DNA of 7,666 nt from Fimbriimonadaceae bacterium (GTDB lineage Bacteria > Armatimonadota > Fimbriimonadia > Fimbriimonadales > Fimbriimonadaceae): positions 1-7,666 of the forward strand of contig JADZBW010000242.1 in NCBI GenBank assembly GCA_020851885.1, given 5' to 3'. This document shows positions 1 through 6,211 of this stretch, in pieces. The notes under the pieces are model-generated. The model did no database searches. It was not told where the DNA came from and saw only the letters and a program-made list of their open reading frames with translations. Each line of letters begins with the position of its first letter. Within the stretch, counting starts at the first letter, position 1. Made by a program: the position numbers and the translations under genes.

Positions 1-908
1 ATCGTGGCACTGACGTTTTCCATTCCGCCGCCAAAGTCGTACATCGCCGCCTGGGCATATTTCGGCCATGCGTATTTGACCCCAAGGACCTTGGAGAAGA
101 ACGTGAGCATGTCCTTGGTGTTTCCAAACGAGTCGTCGATCAGATAGCCGGAACCACGGGGAACGACATACCAAAGATCCACGCCCTCCCATTTGTCCTT
201 CTTGATATCAAAAGGCCCTCCATAGAGCGCCAGCAAGTAGGTCGCATGGGGTTGGGTCATTTTCCAATCGTATGTTTTCTTCGATTTGTCGGCACTGAGC
301 GTCGTCGACATGAGCACTCCATTACCCACAACATCCCAATCCGCCTGGACCGTACACTTGGTTTCACTGGTGGCGAGGTCGTTGGGATAGTCCCAGGTCG
401 GCACCCACTCCGAGTTGTATTCCGATTCGCCTTGCGTCCAAAATCCGACCCTGGTTGGCATTGTTGGAGTGGGTTCGATCCAATGGAATCCGCCGCCACC
501 TGCGCCAAAACCTCGGCCTTTGCTGTTCTTCGCCGAATAGTCGACTTGAATCTTGTAGGCCTTCCCTTTTAAGAGAGGGCCCGTGGCTATGAGAACCAGT
601 TTTCCATCGCGCTTGAAGGTAACGGCGCGACCATCGACCTTGATTGAAGCGATCGTCAGCCCCGCGCCGGCATGAATGACCACTTCCGAAATGCCGGATC
701 TCAGGGGGGCCATGGTATTGACAACCGTTCCGGCAAACTCTCGCTTTGGATAGTCGATGTTCAGGGTCACGTCGACATGCTGGAGGTCGCATGTGCGGTC
801 GGGGGCGTAGTGCATGCTCGCCCTCGGTGGTGCAAAGGGCGAGTTCTGTGCGAATGAGGCGGACAGACAAACGCAAGCTGCGAAAAGGGTTGAGGAGCGG
901 AGCTTCAT
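1..908 (-). CDS. Secreted M1-family aminopeptidase (partial, C-terminal part beyond the window)
   Basis: 302 codons are open from an ATG at 908 to the left edge, so this is the N-terminal part of a longer protein. It begins with a signal peptide (hydrophobic stretch about residues 7-20, likely signal peptidase I cut after ASFA), which predicts export. Residues from about 34 to 215 resemble the beta-sheet N-terminal domain of M1 peptidases. The sequence then enters the catalytic domain and reaches FGGGMENVSAT; GGMEN (294-298) is the M1 exopeptidase motif that binds the substrate amino terminus. The zinc motif HEXXH and its distal Glu, expected a few dozen residues further on, lie outside the window, so activity cannot be judged. 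M1 enzymes are zinc metallopeptidases that remove N-terminal residues from peptides. No strong ribosome binding site precedes the ATG; the start rests on the good signal peptide. It is transcribed divergently from the PEP-CTERM gene. Family call is firm, substrate unknown. Confidence 0.88.
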   Translation of the reverse strand, partial: MKLRSSTLFAACVCLSASFAQNSPFAPPRASMHYAPDRTCDLQHVDVTLNIDYPKREFAGTVVNTMAPLRSGISEVVIHAGAGLTIASIKVDGRAVTFKRDGKLVLIATGPLLKGKAYKIQVDYSAKNSKGRGFGAGGGGFHWIEPTPTMPTRVGFWTQGESEYNSEWVPTWDYPNDLATSETKCTVQADWDVVGNGVLMSTTLSADKSKKTYDWKMTQPHATYLLALYGGPFDIKKDKWEGVDLWYVVPRGSGYLIDDSFGNTKDMLTFFSKVLGVKYAWPKYAQAAMYDFGGGMENVSAT

Positions 909-1212
909 CTTGTAAACGCGAAACTACCCCATTTTTCCGAAAAGGCATCATCACAAGCTTCGTATTCCCTCAAACCGCCAAGAGATGCACTTGGATCTTG
1001 ATTCATGGCAAGAACCAATAGTAGCTATCTGTCTACCATAACTCACTAGCCTGCTGAATTTGAAGTTATCAAGTCGACTTTGAAATCCCAGTATCCAAGA
1101 GCCCACTTCCATATTGGTCTTCCAGTATCTATGTGTTATTCTTATTTCGATAATCCCTATGCTTATTTGCTTTAGCATCTAGAGAGGATCGACATCCATA
1201 GGAGTTTAGAGA
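909..1212. other. Divergent intergenic region, 304 bases
   Basis: This stretch separates the divergent starts of the M1 peptidase and the PEP-CTERM gene and must hold the promoters of both. It is visibly more AT-rich than the flanking genes. Short ORFs here show no family resemblance or ribosome binding sites. A 10-base perfect palindrome (AAGTCGACTT) lies at 1071-1080, and an 8-base direct repeat (CCAGTATC) at 1088-1095 and 1122-1129; both are short enough to be chance. No tRNA, riboswitch or other RNA gene is recognisable. I found no convincing promoter for the minus-strand gene. Confidence 0.6.
1114..1142 (+). promoter_or_regulatory. Weak candidate sigma-70-type promoter for the PEP-CTERM gene
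   Basis: TTGGTC (1114-1119) and TATTCT (1137-1142) are separated by 17 bases, which is the right spacing for a housekeeping promoter. They match the consensus boxes only partly (3 of 6 and 4 of 6). Transcription would begin near 1150 and give a leader of about 60 bases before the ATG at 1213. In an AT-rich region such matches arise easily, so this is only a suggestion. Confidence 0.22.
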
Positions 1213-2019
1213 ATGTTAAACGGAACACTTCGTTATTTGATCGTGCAGTTCGTGCTGCTGGCAGGCGTTGCCTCGACCCTTGGGCAAGGAAGGCTTATCT
1301 CGATCGACACCAGTCGGACGATGTCGGAGATCGACATGGCGACCGGAAGTCTGACGCCAATCGGCACCCTTTCCCCGTCAGCGGGAACGATTGGAGGATT
1401 GGCTTTTCGCCACGCTAACCACACCGTCTTCCTGGCATCCGTGAGCAACGATGCCCTCTACACGCTGGATATTGCGACGGGAGATGTAACGCTCGTGGGG
1501 GCTTTTGGAGACTCGACGATGTCCATGAATGGTCTCGAATACGACGATCAATCCGGAAAGCTGTTTGGCCACTCGAATTCGAATTCGTCGATCTATGAAG
1601 TCGATCAAACGACCGGCGCGGCAACTCTGTTGGGTTCGACCGGCTTGGCGGGCGGTATTGGAAATCTGGGATATGACTCACAAAATGATCGGCTCTACAT
1701 GACGAATGGATTCACCGATTCCCTCTATGAGGTGAATCGGTCGACTGGTGCAGTCAATCTGATCGGCCCGCTCAATGGCTCCAACGGGCCAAGCGGCATG
1801 GCCTACAATCGGGATACCGGGGCCATGTTCCTGATCGATAGCGCCACGGACTCCCTATATACCGTCGACCTGAGTACGGGCCAGTCCATGTTGGTAGGAT
1901 CCATGGGCGTCGGGAATGCACAGGGACTGGTCTACATCAACACCGCTCCCGAGCCAGCCAGTCTTGCCGCCATAGGCATTGGTCTCGGAATCCTCGCACG
2001 CAAGCGTCGGCGTCGATAG
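1213..2019 (+). CDS. PEP-CTERM sorting-domain protein with five beta-propeller-like repeats
   Basis: 268 residues. An N-terminal signal peptide (hydrophobic about 8-22, cut near STLGQ) and a C-terminal tripartite sorting signal, APEPAS (245-250) then a hydrophobic helix (about 250-261) then RKRRRR, mark a PEP-CTERM protein. Such proteins are exported and processed by an exosortase, usually in surface or exopolysaccharide-related roles. Between the signals are five copies of a unit of about 44 residues with the core hydrophobic-Tyr-x-Val/Leu-Asp-x-x-Thr-Gly-x-x-x-x-Leu-hydrophobic-Gly, starting near residues 37, 82, 127, 171 and 215. This resembles the blades of a WD40/YVTN/NHL-like propeller; the exact fold and ligand are unknown. 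AGGAG at 1200-1204, 8 bases before the ATG, is a strong ribosome binding site and fixes the start. The gene is monocistronic, ends in TAG and converges on the division operon. No exosortase gene is visible. Confidence 0.9.
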   Translation: MLNGTLRYLIVQFVLLAGVASTLGQGRLISIDTSRTMSEIDMATGSLTPIGTLSPSAGTIGGLAFRHANHTVFLASVSNDALYTLDIATGDVTLVGAFGDSTMSMNGLEYDDQSGKLFGHSNSNSSIYEVDQTTGAATLLGSTGLAGGIGNLGYDSQNDRLYMTNGFTDSLYEVNRSTGAVNLIGPLNGSNGPSGMAYNRDTGAMFLIDSATDSLYTVDLSTGQSMLVGSMGVGNAQGLVYINTAPEPASLAAIGIGLGILARKRRRR

Positions 2020-2034
2020 GCTTGCCAACCGCGT

Positions 2035-2073
2035 AAAAAAGAACCGGGCCCTTTCCATTCCGAAGGAGCCCGG
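2035..2073 (-). terminator. Rho-independent terminator of the minus-strand dcw/cytochrome operon
   Basis: Read on the minus strand, a GC-rich hairpin is followed directly by a T-rich tract (TTCTTTTTT, 2043-2035). CCGGGC (2044-2049) pairs with GCCCGG (2068-2073), and CCTT (2050-2053) pairs with AAGG (2063-2066) after a bulged A, leaving a 9-base loop. It lies 31 bases beyond the stop of the cytochrome gene. On the plus strand no T-run follows the hairpin, so it would not work as a normal intrinsic terminator for the PEP-CTERM gene. Confidence 0.85.
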
Positions 2074-2103
2074 ATCCACGGTGGATACACCTACAAAGGG
2101 CTT

Positions 2104-2526
2104 CTACTCTTTCGCTCCCGCTTTGATCCAGGCCTCGATCGCGGCGATGTCGGCTTCAGGCAAGGCACCGGCTGGGGGCATCCGCTTGATTCCGTCTTTA
2201 CCATGGAGGGCCTTTACAAGAGTGCTCGCATCTGGATCACCGGCTACGATCACAGGACCTTCCGAACTCCCCTTCATAATGTTCGCATAGCCCGTGAGCG
2301 CAAGACCTTTCTTCGGGCTTGCGTCGTTGTGACAACCCGCACAGTTCTTCTGAAAGATCGGCTGCACGGACGCAAAGCCATTCCCTGTCCCCGGCTTCCC
2401 AGTGGTGGCGCCCGGAGTTGCCGATGAACCACCTTCGGTGGTCGGTTCCTCAGCTTTGCTGCAGCCAAATGCAACGAAAAGGAAGGCTCCCAGAATCAGC
2501 AGACTGAACTTCATAAGTTGCATCAT
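2104..2526 (-). CDS. Small lipoprotein c-type cytochrome
   Basis: 140 residues from the ATG at 2526. An N-terminal hydrophobic segment (about 8-21) ends in FGC with Cys22, a non-canonical but plausible lipobox, so the protein is probably a lipid-anchored exported protein. A Gly/Thr/Pro/Ser-rich linker (about 27-50) precedes one cytochrome c domain with the haem-binding motif CAGCH (62-66) and RMPP, where Met116 is the probable sixth iron ligand. The PxxGxLP...I..WI.AGA ending is common in small cytochrome domains of Planctomycetes-, Verrucomicrobia- and Armatimonadota-type genomes. It should carry one electron outside the membrane; its partners are not visible. Other in-frame starts are 2559, 2523 and 2514; 2559 lies inside the upstream hairpin, and 2514 (MKFSLL) would also give a good signal peptide. 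It follows ftsZ by 54 bases across a terminator-like hairpin, so its link to division may be only positional. It ends in TAG. Confidence 0.88.
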   Translation of the reverse strand: MMQLMKFSLLILGAFLFVAFGCSKAEEPTTEGGSSATPGATTGKPGTGNGFASVQPIFQKNCAGCHNDASPKKGLALTGYANIMKGSSEGPVIVAGDPDASTLVKALHGKDGIKRMPPAGALPEADIAAIEAWIKAGAKE

Positions 2527-2530
2527 AGAC

Positions 2531-2567
2531 AAAAATTCCCCCGGCGCGCAATTCCGCATCGGGGGAA
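2531..2567 (-). terminator. Terminator-like hairpin after ftsZ that contains the cytochrome gene's SD-like sequence
   Basis: On the minus strand, 13 bases after the ftsZ TAA, TTCCCCCG (2567-2560) pairs perfectly over 8 bp with CGGGGGAA (2543-2536), followed by TTTTT (2535-2531). The 16-base loop can form an extra GCG/CGC stem. This is the shape of an intrinsic terminator. The downstream arm, GGGGGAA, is also the only SD-like sequence before the cytochrome start at 2526. The hairpin could therefore end most ftsZ transcripts, and in read-through RNA could also hide the ribosome site. Structure is seen; the regulatory role is inferred. Confidence 0.75.
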
Positions 2568-2580
2568 CCTGTTGTGGGGA

Positions 2581-3795
2581 TTACTGACGAGTCTTGTGCT
2601 CCCGAATGAATGTCGGGATGTCCAGATCTGTCTCGTCGAACACTTCGGACGCATCGAACTGGCCCGATCGTGTCGCCGCTGCACTTGTTGGATTGAAAAG
2701 CGGTTTCGGCTCAACCCTCTGTACCGTCGGAGCAGGAACCTGCACTTGAACAGCCGCCTTCGGCTCCGCCGCAGTCGGCGCGTTAAACGTAGCTTCCGCG
2801 ACCTTTCGGCCCTCGCTCGAATAGGGATTGAATCCTGTCGCCAGCACGGTCACGCGGACGGTGCCTTCCATCGTCGGATCGACGACGGTGCCGAAGAAGA
2901 TGTTGGCATCCTCCTCATCGCAGAGACTCTGGATGTAGGTCAGGGCGTCGTTTGCCTCGGCGAGCGTCAGATCGTCGCTTGAGGTCACGTTGACCAACAG
3001 GCCCTTGGCGCCATGGATCGTCTGCTCGAGGAGCGGACTGTTCGTTGCCGATTGGGCCGCTTGGAGCGCACGTTGCTCGCCCACGCCATAGCCGATGCCC
3101 ATCAGGGCAGGACCGGCATCGGTCATGACCGCACGCACGTCGGCGAAGTCCACGTTGATCTGACCTGGAATCGTGATGATGTCGCTAATTCCCTGAACAC
3201 CCTGTCGAAGGACATCGTCGGCGACTCGGAAGGCATCCATGAGCGTCGTCTTACGCTCGACGACGCTGAGGAGTCGATCGTTGGGGATCGTGATAATCGT
3301 GTCGACTCGGCCCATGAGGGATGTCACGCCCTGCTCTGCGAGTCTGGAACGTCGGGGACCTTCAAAGGAGAAGGGTCGAGTCACGACGGCAACGGTCAGC
3401 GCGCCGATTTCGCGGGCAAGGTCGGCAATGACGGGTGCCGCGCCGGTTCCGGTACCCCCGCCCATTCCGGCCGTGATGAATACCATGTCCGCACCCTCGA
3501 GTACCTTGCGGATGTCGTTCTTGCTTTCCTCCGCAGCGCTCGTGCCGATTTCGGGATTTCCACCCGCACCCAGTCCTCGCGTCAAGTTCGCCCCAAGCTG
3601 AACCTTTTTCGGAGACTGGGCAAGGTCGAGAACCTGGATATCCGTGTTCATCGCGACGAATTCGACGCCCTTGATTCCACTCTCGATCATGCGATTGACG
3701 GCATTGGATCCTCCGCCGCCCACGCCAACTACTTTTATCGTCGCCGTTTGTTGCGCCATGTTATTCTCGACAATTTTTCCGTTAACTCTGATCAT
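2581..3795 (-). CDS. ftsZ: Cell division protein FtsZ
   Basis: 404 residues, normal for the family. FtsZ is the tubulin-like GTPase whose filaments form the Z-ring at midcell and recruit the divisome. Seen in order: the glycine-rich N-terminal nucleotide loop (GVGGGGSNAVNRM, about 24-36), the tubulin signature GGGTGTG (112-118), the T7 synergy loop NVDFAD (214-219) with both catalytic acidic residues, a linker of about 50 residues rich in Ala, Pro, Val and Gln (about 335-385), and the C-terminal peptide DLDIPTFIREH (390-400), which binds FtsA and other partners. The ATG at 3795 overlaps the ftsA stop as ATGA, implying translational coupling; no good SD precedes it. A second in-frame ATG at 3759 (MAQQTATIKVVG) would leave only seven residues before the conserved IKVVG core, so 3795 is preferred but not proven. 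It is the last division gene of the operon and is followed by a terminator-like hairpin. Confidence 0.97.
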   Translation of the reverse strand: MIRVNGKIVENNMAQQTATIKVVGVGGGGSNAVNRMIESGIKGVEFVAMNTDIQVLDLAQSPKKVQLGANLTRGLGAGGNPEIGTSAAEESKNDIRKVLEGADMVFITAGMGGGTGTGAAPVIADLAREIGALTVAVVTRPFSFEGPRRSRLAEQGVTSLMGRVDTIITIPNDRLLSVVERKTTLMDAFRVADDVLRQGVQGISDIITIPGQINVDFADVRAVMTDAGPALMGIGYGVGEQRALQAAQSATNSPLLEQTIHGAKGLLVNVTSSDDLTLAEANDALTYIQSLCDEEDANIFFGTVVDPTMEGTVRVTVLATGFNPYSSEGRKVAEATFNAPTAAEPKAAVQVQVPAPTVQRVEPKPLFNPTSAAATRSGQFDASEVFDETDLDIPTFIREHKTRQ

Positions 3796-4754
3796 GATTT
3801 GCCACTGATCAATGAAAAAAGGCTCTTGATGGTTGCCTTAAGGCCACCACCTGCCGCTGGTCCCAGTTCATCTTCAAAGCACTGAATGGCAAAACGCGCC
3901 ATTCCTGCCGAAACGGCCAACCCGGAACGGTCTGTCTCCATCCCCTGTCCACCGTAAAGTTTGGGCTCGGCCCGCCGAACCCTCAAGTGTTTCAACACAT
4001 CGCTAAAGAGCCGTTCGCAATCCTGGATTTGACTTCCACCGCCGGTTAGAACCACGCCTCCGGGCAGGACTGCATACAGGGCGCTCTTCTCAATCTGCTG
4101 TCGCACCATAACGGCGAGCTCGCGCATGCGGCTCTCCGTAATCTCGCATAGTACCTTGCGCTGGAGCGGCCTCGGCGAAGGGTGGCCAAGCTGCGTGACG
4201 TCGACGGAATCCCGCTCGTCGACAGCCGCCGAGACCGCGGAGCCGTGGAAGACCTTAAGCCGCTCCGCCTCCTCCGGTGAGGTTCGCAATAGCTTGCTGA
4301 TGTCTGAAGTGACCAGACCTCCGCCTACCGGAATGCTCGCGCTGTAGGCAATTGAGCCACCTTGAAAGATCCCAATGTCGGTGACGCCTTCGCCGATATC
4401 CACGACTGCCGCGCCAAGCTCGATCTCATCGGGACTTAGCACCCCAAGGCCACTGGCGATCGATGAGACAAGCAATTGATCGACGCGCCGACCAGACATC
4501 GCCACTGCCTTTTCGATGTTTTGAATGTGGGTGGATTGACCGGTAACGATGTAGGTCGTCACTTCGAGCTTGCTCCCGTTCATTCCTATCGGGCGTTGAA
4601 TGCCTCTTTGCCCATCGATCTTAAATTCTCGGGGGAGGGCCTGGATCAGCTCGCGATCCGGAGGGATCACCAACTGCCGACTATGGTTGATGACCTGCAG
4701 AACGTCCTCGCGGGTGATTTGCCTCGATCGTGGATAGATAGGCACGAAACCCAT
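3792..4754 (-). CDS. ftsA: FtsA, C-terminal segment (residues about 102-421 of the full frame)
   Basis: 320 residues from an ATG 12 bases past the in-frame TAG; it holds most of FtsA, the actin-like protein that tethers FtsZ to the membrane. GFVPI, ITREDV and the following residues align without gaps to subdomain 1C of E. coli FtsA (GMVPI, VTQEDV). Then come the phosphate-2 motif DIGEGVTDIG (119-128), the conserved PRPLQRKVLCEI segment (about 194-205), the adenosine motif VVLTGGGSQI (234-243) and a C-terminal amphipathic stretch (LKATIKSLFSLI, about 305-316) fit for membrane binding. Glu122 stands where E. coli FtsA has Gly in this motif. Missing from this segment is the first part of subdomain 1A with the phosphate-1 loop, encoded by the preceding frame. 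The sequence shows no decay. Its TGA overlaps the ftsZ start. Whether it is made alone, or joined by read-through or after correcting a base error, cannot be told from sequence. Confidence 0.9.
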   Translation of the reverse strand: MGFVPIYPRSRQITREDVLQVINHSRQLVIPPDRELIQALPREFKIDGQRGIQRPIGMNGSKLEVTTYIVTGQSTHIQNIEKAVAMSGRRVDQLLVSSIASGLGVLSPDEIELGAAVVDIGEGVTDIGIFQGGSIAYSASIPVGGGLVTSDISKLLRTSPEEAERLKVFHGSAVSAAVDERDSVDVTQLGHPSPRPLQRKVLCEITESRMRELAVMVRQQIEKSALYAVLPGGVVLTGGGSQIQDCERLFSDVLKHLRVRRAEPKLYGGQGMETDRSGLAVSAGMARFAIQCFEDELGPAAGGGLKATIKSLFSLISGKS

Positions 4755-4769
4755 CGCCCCGTGGCCCTA
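4752..4769 (-). other. In-frame TAG inside ftsA with a possible translation restart
   Basis: On the minus strand the order is TAG (4769-4767), four sense codons (Gly-His-Gly-Ala), then ATG (4754-4752), all in the ftsA frame. After the conserved His of VTGTHL, the residues L-stop-GHGAMGFVPI match ISCQNEIGMVPI of E. coli FtsA position for position, so the stop replaces exactly one residue (Ser89 in E. coli). AGGG at 4768-4765, overlapping the stop codon, lies 10 bases before the ATG and could serve as an SD for reinitiation. A TCG-to-TAG change would need one base substitution. Confidence 0.85.
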
Positions 4770-5057
4770 CAGATGAGTGCCCGTAACATTGGCGACGACG
4801 GTCTCGATCTTGGCTCCGATCTGCTGTTCCACTCTTCGACACGCGACGTCGACGGCGCGCGAAGTCTCTTCAAGGTCGGTGAGGACTCCCCGCTTGACCC
4901 CTCGACATTCCGCAATCGCCAAACCCTGGAGATCGAATCCGCCTTCGCCATCGTCGATGGCGGCAAGGCAGCAAACCTTGGACGAGCCAATGTCCAGAAC
5001 GGCAAACCACTCCCCGGAAGGGGTTGGTCGGCTACTTCCATTGGTGTGTGTTCTCAT
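4767..5057 (-). CDS. ftsA: FtsA, N-terminal segment ending at an in-frame TAG
   Basis: 96 residues carrying the first part of FtsA subdomain 1A. VLDIGSSKVCCLAA (about 20-33) is the phosphate-1 loop and first strand of the actin-like fold, followed by GLAIAECRGVKRG (about 45-57), an acidic helix, and VVANVTGTHL (87-96), which aligns with VYLALSGKHI of E. coli FtsA. The frame then meets TAG and the rest of FtsA continues in the same frame. The start is well supported: GGAG at 5069-5066 is 8 bases before the ATG, and the ATG overlaps the sbp stop as ATGA. Alone the segment could not bind ATP or FtsZ as a full FtsA does, because the 1C, phosphate-2, adenosine and membrane-targeting parts are all downstream. 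Best described as the 5' part of an interrupted or split ftsA; the full frame would be 421 codons. Confidence 0.88.
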   Translation of the reverse strand: MRTHTNGSSRPTPSGEWFAVLDIGSSKVCCLAAIDDGEGGFDLQGLAIAECRGVKRGVLTDLEETSRAVDVACRRVEQQIGAKIETVVANVTGTHL

Positions 5058-5458
5058 TGCACGGACTCCGGCTGGCTGGCAGACTGAACTAGTTGTTGCA
5101 TTCGCTTCCGCTCCCGGTTATCCTGCCACTTCGTCAGCAAAAAGCGACGAATAAGGCTTAAATTGTTAAATATGCGAGCGCCAAGGACCAGAGCGACCGC
5201 AAGAAACAAGTCGATAAAAATTTGATCGCCCAACCATGCCAAGCCAAAAGCGATCAAGATGTTGAAGACGAATCCGGTGATAAACACATCGTTGTGGAAC
5301 TTCCCTTCCAAGCCACTTCTAATTCCGCCGCAAATACTGTCCAGGCCCGCCAGGCAAGCAACGGCGAGGTACTGGCCGTAGACTCCCGTCAATGGGCGGT
5401 TGAGAAGAAGCGCCAATGCCGCTCCCACGATCAAGAAGATGATCGGTACGAGGATCAC
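5054..5458 (-). CDS. sbp: Sbp-like small basic membrane protein (DUF1290)
   Basis: 134 residues with about four predicted membrane segments (near 2-20, 26-44, 58-77 and 80-98) and a charged, basic cytoplasmic-type tail (about 104-134). The family signature is clear: YLAVACLAGLDSICGGIRS (30-48), LEGKF (50-54), the GD at 77-78 and ARIFNNLSLIRR (94-105). The family is found between ftsQ/divIB and ftsA in many Gram-positive and related bacteria, including sbp of B. subtilis; its biochemical role is not established. The start is GTG at 5458, directly after the DUF881 stop (TAAGTG), with AAGGA (5473-5469) ten bases upstream inside the end of that gene. Its TGA overlaps the ftsA ATG. It is therefore co-transcribed and probably translationally coupled on both sides. 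Confidence 0.9.
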   Translation of the reverse strand: MILVPIIFLIVGAALALLLNRPLTGVYGQYLAVACLAGLDSICGGIRSGLEGKFHNDVFITGFVFNILIAFGLAWLGDQIFIDLFLAVALVLGARIFNNLSLIRRFLLTKWQDNRERKRMQQLVQSASQPESVQ

Positions 5459-6211
5459 TTACTTGGCGTCCTTGGGCACTGCGCCGATTCGCTTGGCCGT
5501 CGAGCCCGTATAGGCGGGAAGTCGCTGCTTGTCGACCGACTGGACGCTGACCATCGCAGGGTCGATGCCCTTTAGGTCTGAAAGGACGCCCTCCGGCAAT
5601 TCCAAGGCACCTTTGAGCGTTCCGGGATCGCCAATGGCTCGAATCACAATCGGCGATGCGATCTTGACGTCGTCGACCAAGATCACTGAACCGACGCATC
5701 GGAAACTCGTACCTCCAACCACACGGTGGTTGTTGACGACGATCGCCTCTGCACCGGCATTCCAGAGCTCGTTGACCACTTTAAGGACGTCGATATCGTG
5801 GATGATCAGGTCCGCCGGAAAGATGCCGCTTGCAGGCTTCTTGCTGTCTCGAAGCTGAACCTTGACGCCCGGACCTTCGAGGTCCGTCAGCCCGGCAAGA
5901 ATCTTCGTCTCCTGGAGACTGTCGTTCAACGTCTTCGTCGACAGCGTTTGATTGGCCATTGCGTTCTGAAGCTTGGTGTTGTCCGCACGGAGCTTGGAGA
6001 CCTCTGCCTGAATCGCGACGAGAGCCTGTTCAGTGTCCGGGGTCCCGCTTTGAACGCGGTTTCCCTGCGACGGGCCTATCAGATTCATGCGGCTGCCGCG
6101 AGTTTCTTTGTTGACCCATGCCAATGAGATCATGAACCCTAATACCAGCGACATCACGCTCACTGGCGTTACCCAAGAGTTGCCCGATATTCGACTTACA
6201 AACGGATTCAT
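5459..6211 (-). CDS. DUF881 (YlxW/YlxX-type) membrane-anchored protein
   Basis: 250 residues. A single N-terminal membrane helix (about 15-33) is followed by a predicted coiled coil (about 60-105), then the DUF881 domain: ILAGLTDLEGPGVKVQLRDS (about 104-123), IIHDIDVLKVVNELWNAGAE (136-155) with IVVNNHRV just after, and SFRCVGSVILVDD (169-181). The bulk should lie outside the cytoplasmic membrane. In B. subtilis two such genes, ylxW and ylxX, lie in this place between divIB and sbp; here there is one. Molecular function is not established, and a division-linked structural role is inferred from position. AAGGA (6221-6217) lies 5 bases before the ATG, which overlaps the ftsQ stop as ATGA. The TAA abuts the sbp GTG. 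Confidence 0.9.
   Translation of the reverse strand: MNPFVSRISGNSWVTPVSVMSLVLGFMISLAWVNKETRGSRMNLIGPSQGNRVQSGTPDTEQALVAIQAEVSKLRADNTKLQNAMANQTLSTKTLNDSLQETKILAGLTDLEGPGVKVQLRDSKKPASGIFPADLIIHDIDVLKVVNELWNAGAEAIVVNNHRVVGGTSFRCVGSVILVDDVKIASPIVIRAIGDPGTLKGALELPEGVLSDLKGIDPAMVSVQSVDKQRLPAYTGSTAKRIGAVPKDAK

Noticed and set aside
364..954. 196-codon minus-strand open frame
   Set aside because: It runs in another frame of the M1 peptidase gene. The frame starting at 908 gives a signal peptide, M1 domain and GGMEN motif, so this one is a shadow.
1071..1080. 10-base palindrome AAGTCGACTT in the divergent intergenic region, as an operator
   Set aside because: A palindrome of this length is expected by chance roughly once per kilobase, and no second copy or promoter position supports it.
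1088..1129. CCAGTATC direct repeats as regulator sites
   Set aside because: Two 8-base copies at an uneven helical spacing (34 bases) in AT-rich sequence are too weak to call.
1575..1592. Tandem GAATTC in the PEP-CTERM gene
   Set aside because: It encodes an Asn-Ser run inside a loop between repeats and is too short to be a meaningful DNA repeat.
3013..3885. 290-codon open frame on the plus strand
   Set aside because: It lies wholly opposite ftsZ and the end of ftsA, which are certain genes. Its product is rich in Arg, His and Asp, has no recognisable domain, and is the usual kind of antisense shadow of a GC-rich conserved gene.
4767..4769. TAG as a reassigned or pyrrolysine codon
   Set aside because: Two genes in the same window end in TAG at normal family lengths, and FtsA is not a known pyrrolysine protein. 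A general recoding is not supported here.
4476..5087. 203-codon open frame on the plus strand opposite ftsA
   Set aside because: Antisense shadow of ftsA with no ribosome site or family resemblance. It spans the TAG position but does not explain it.
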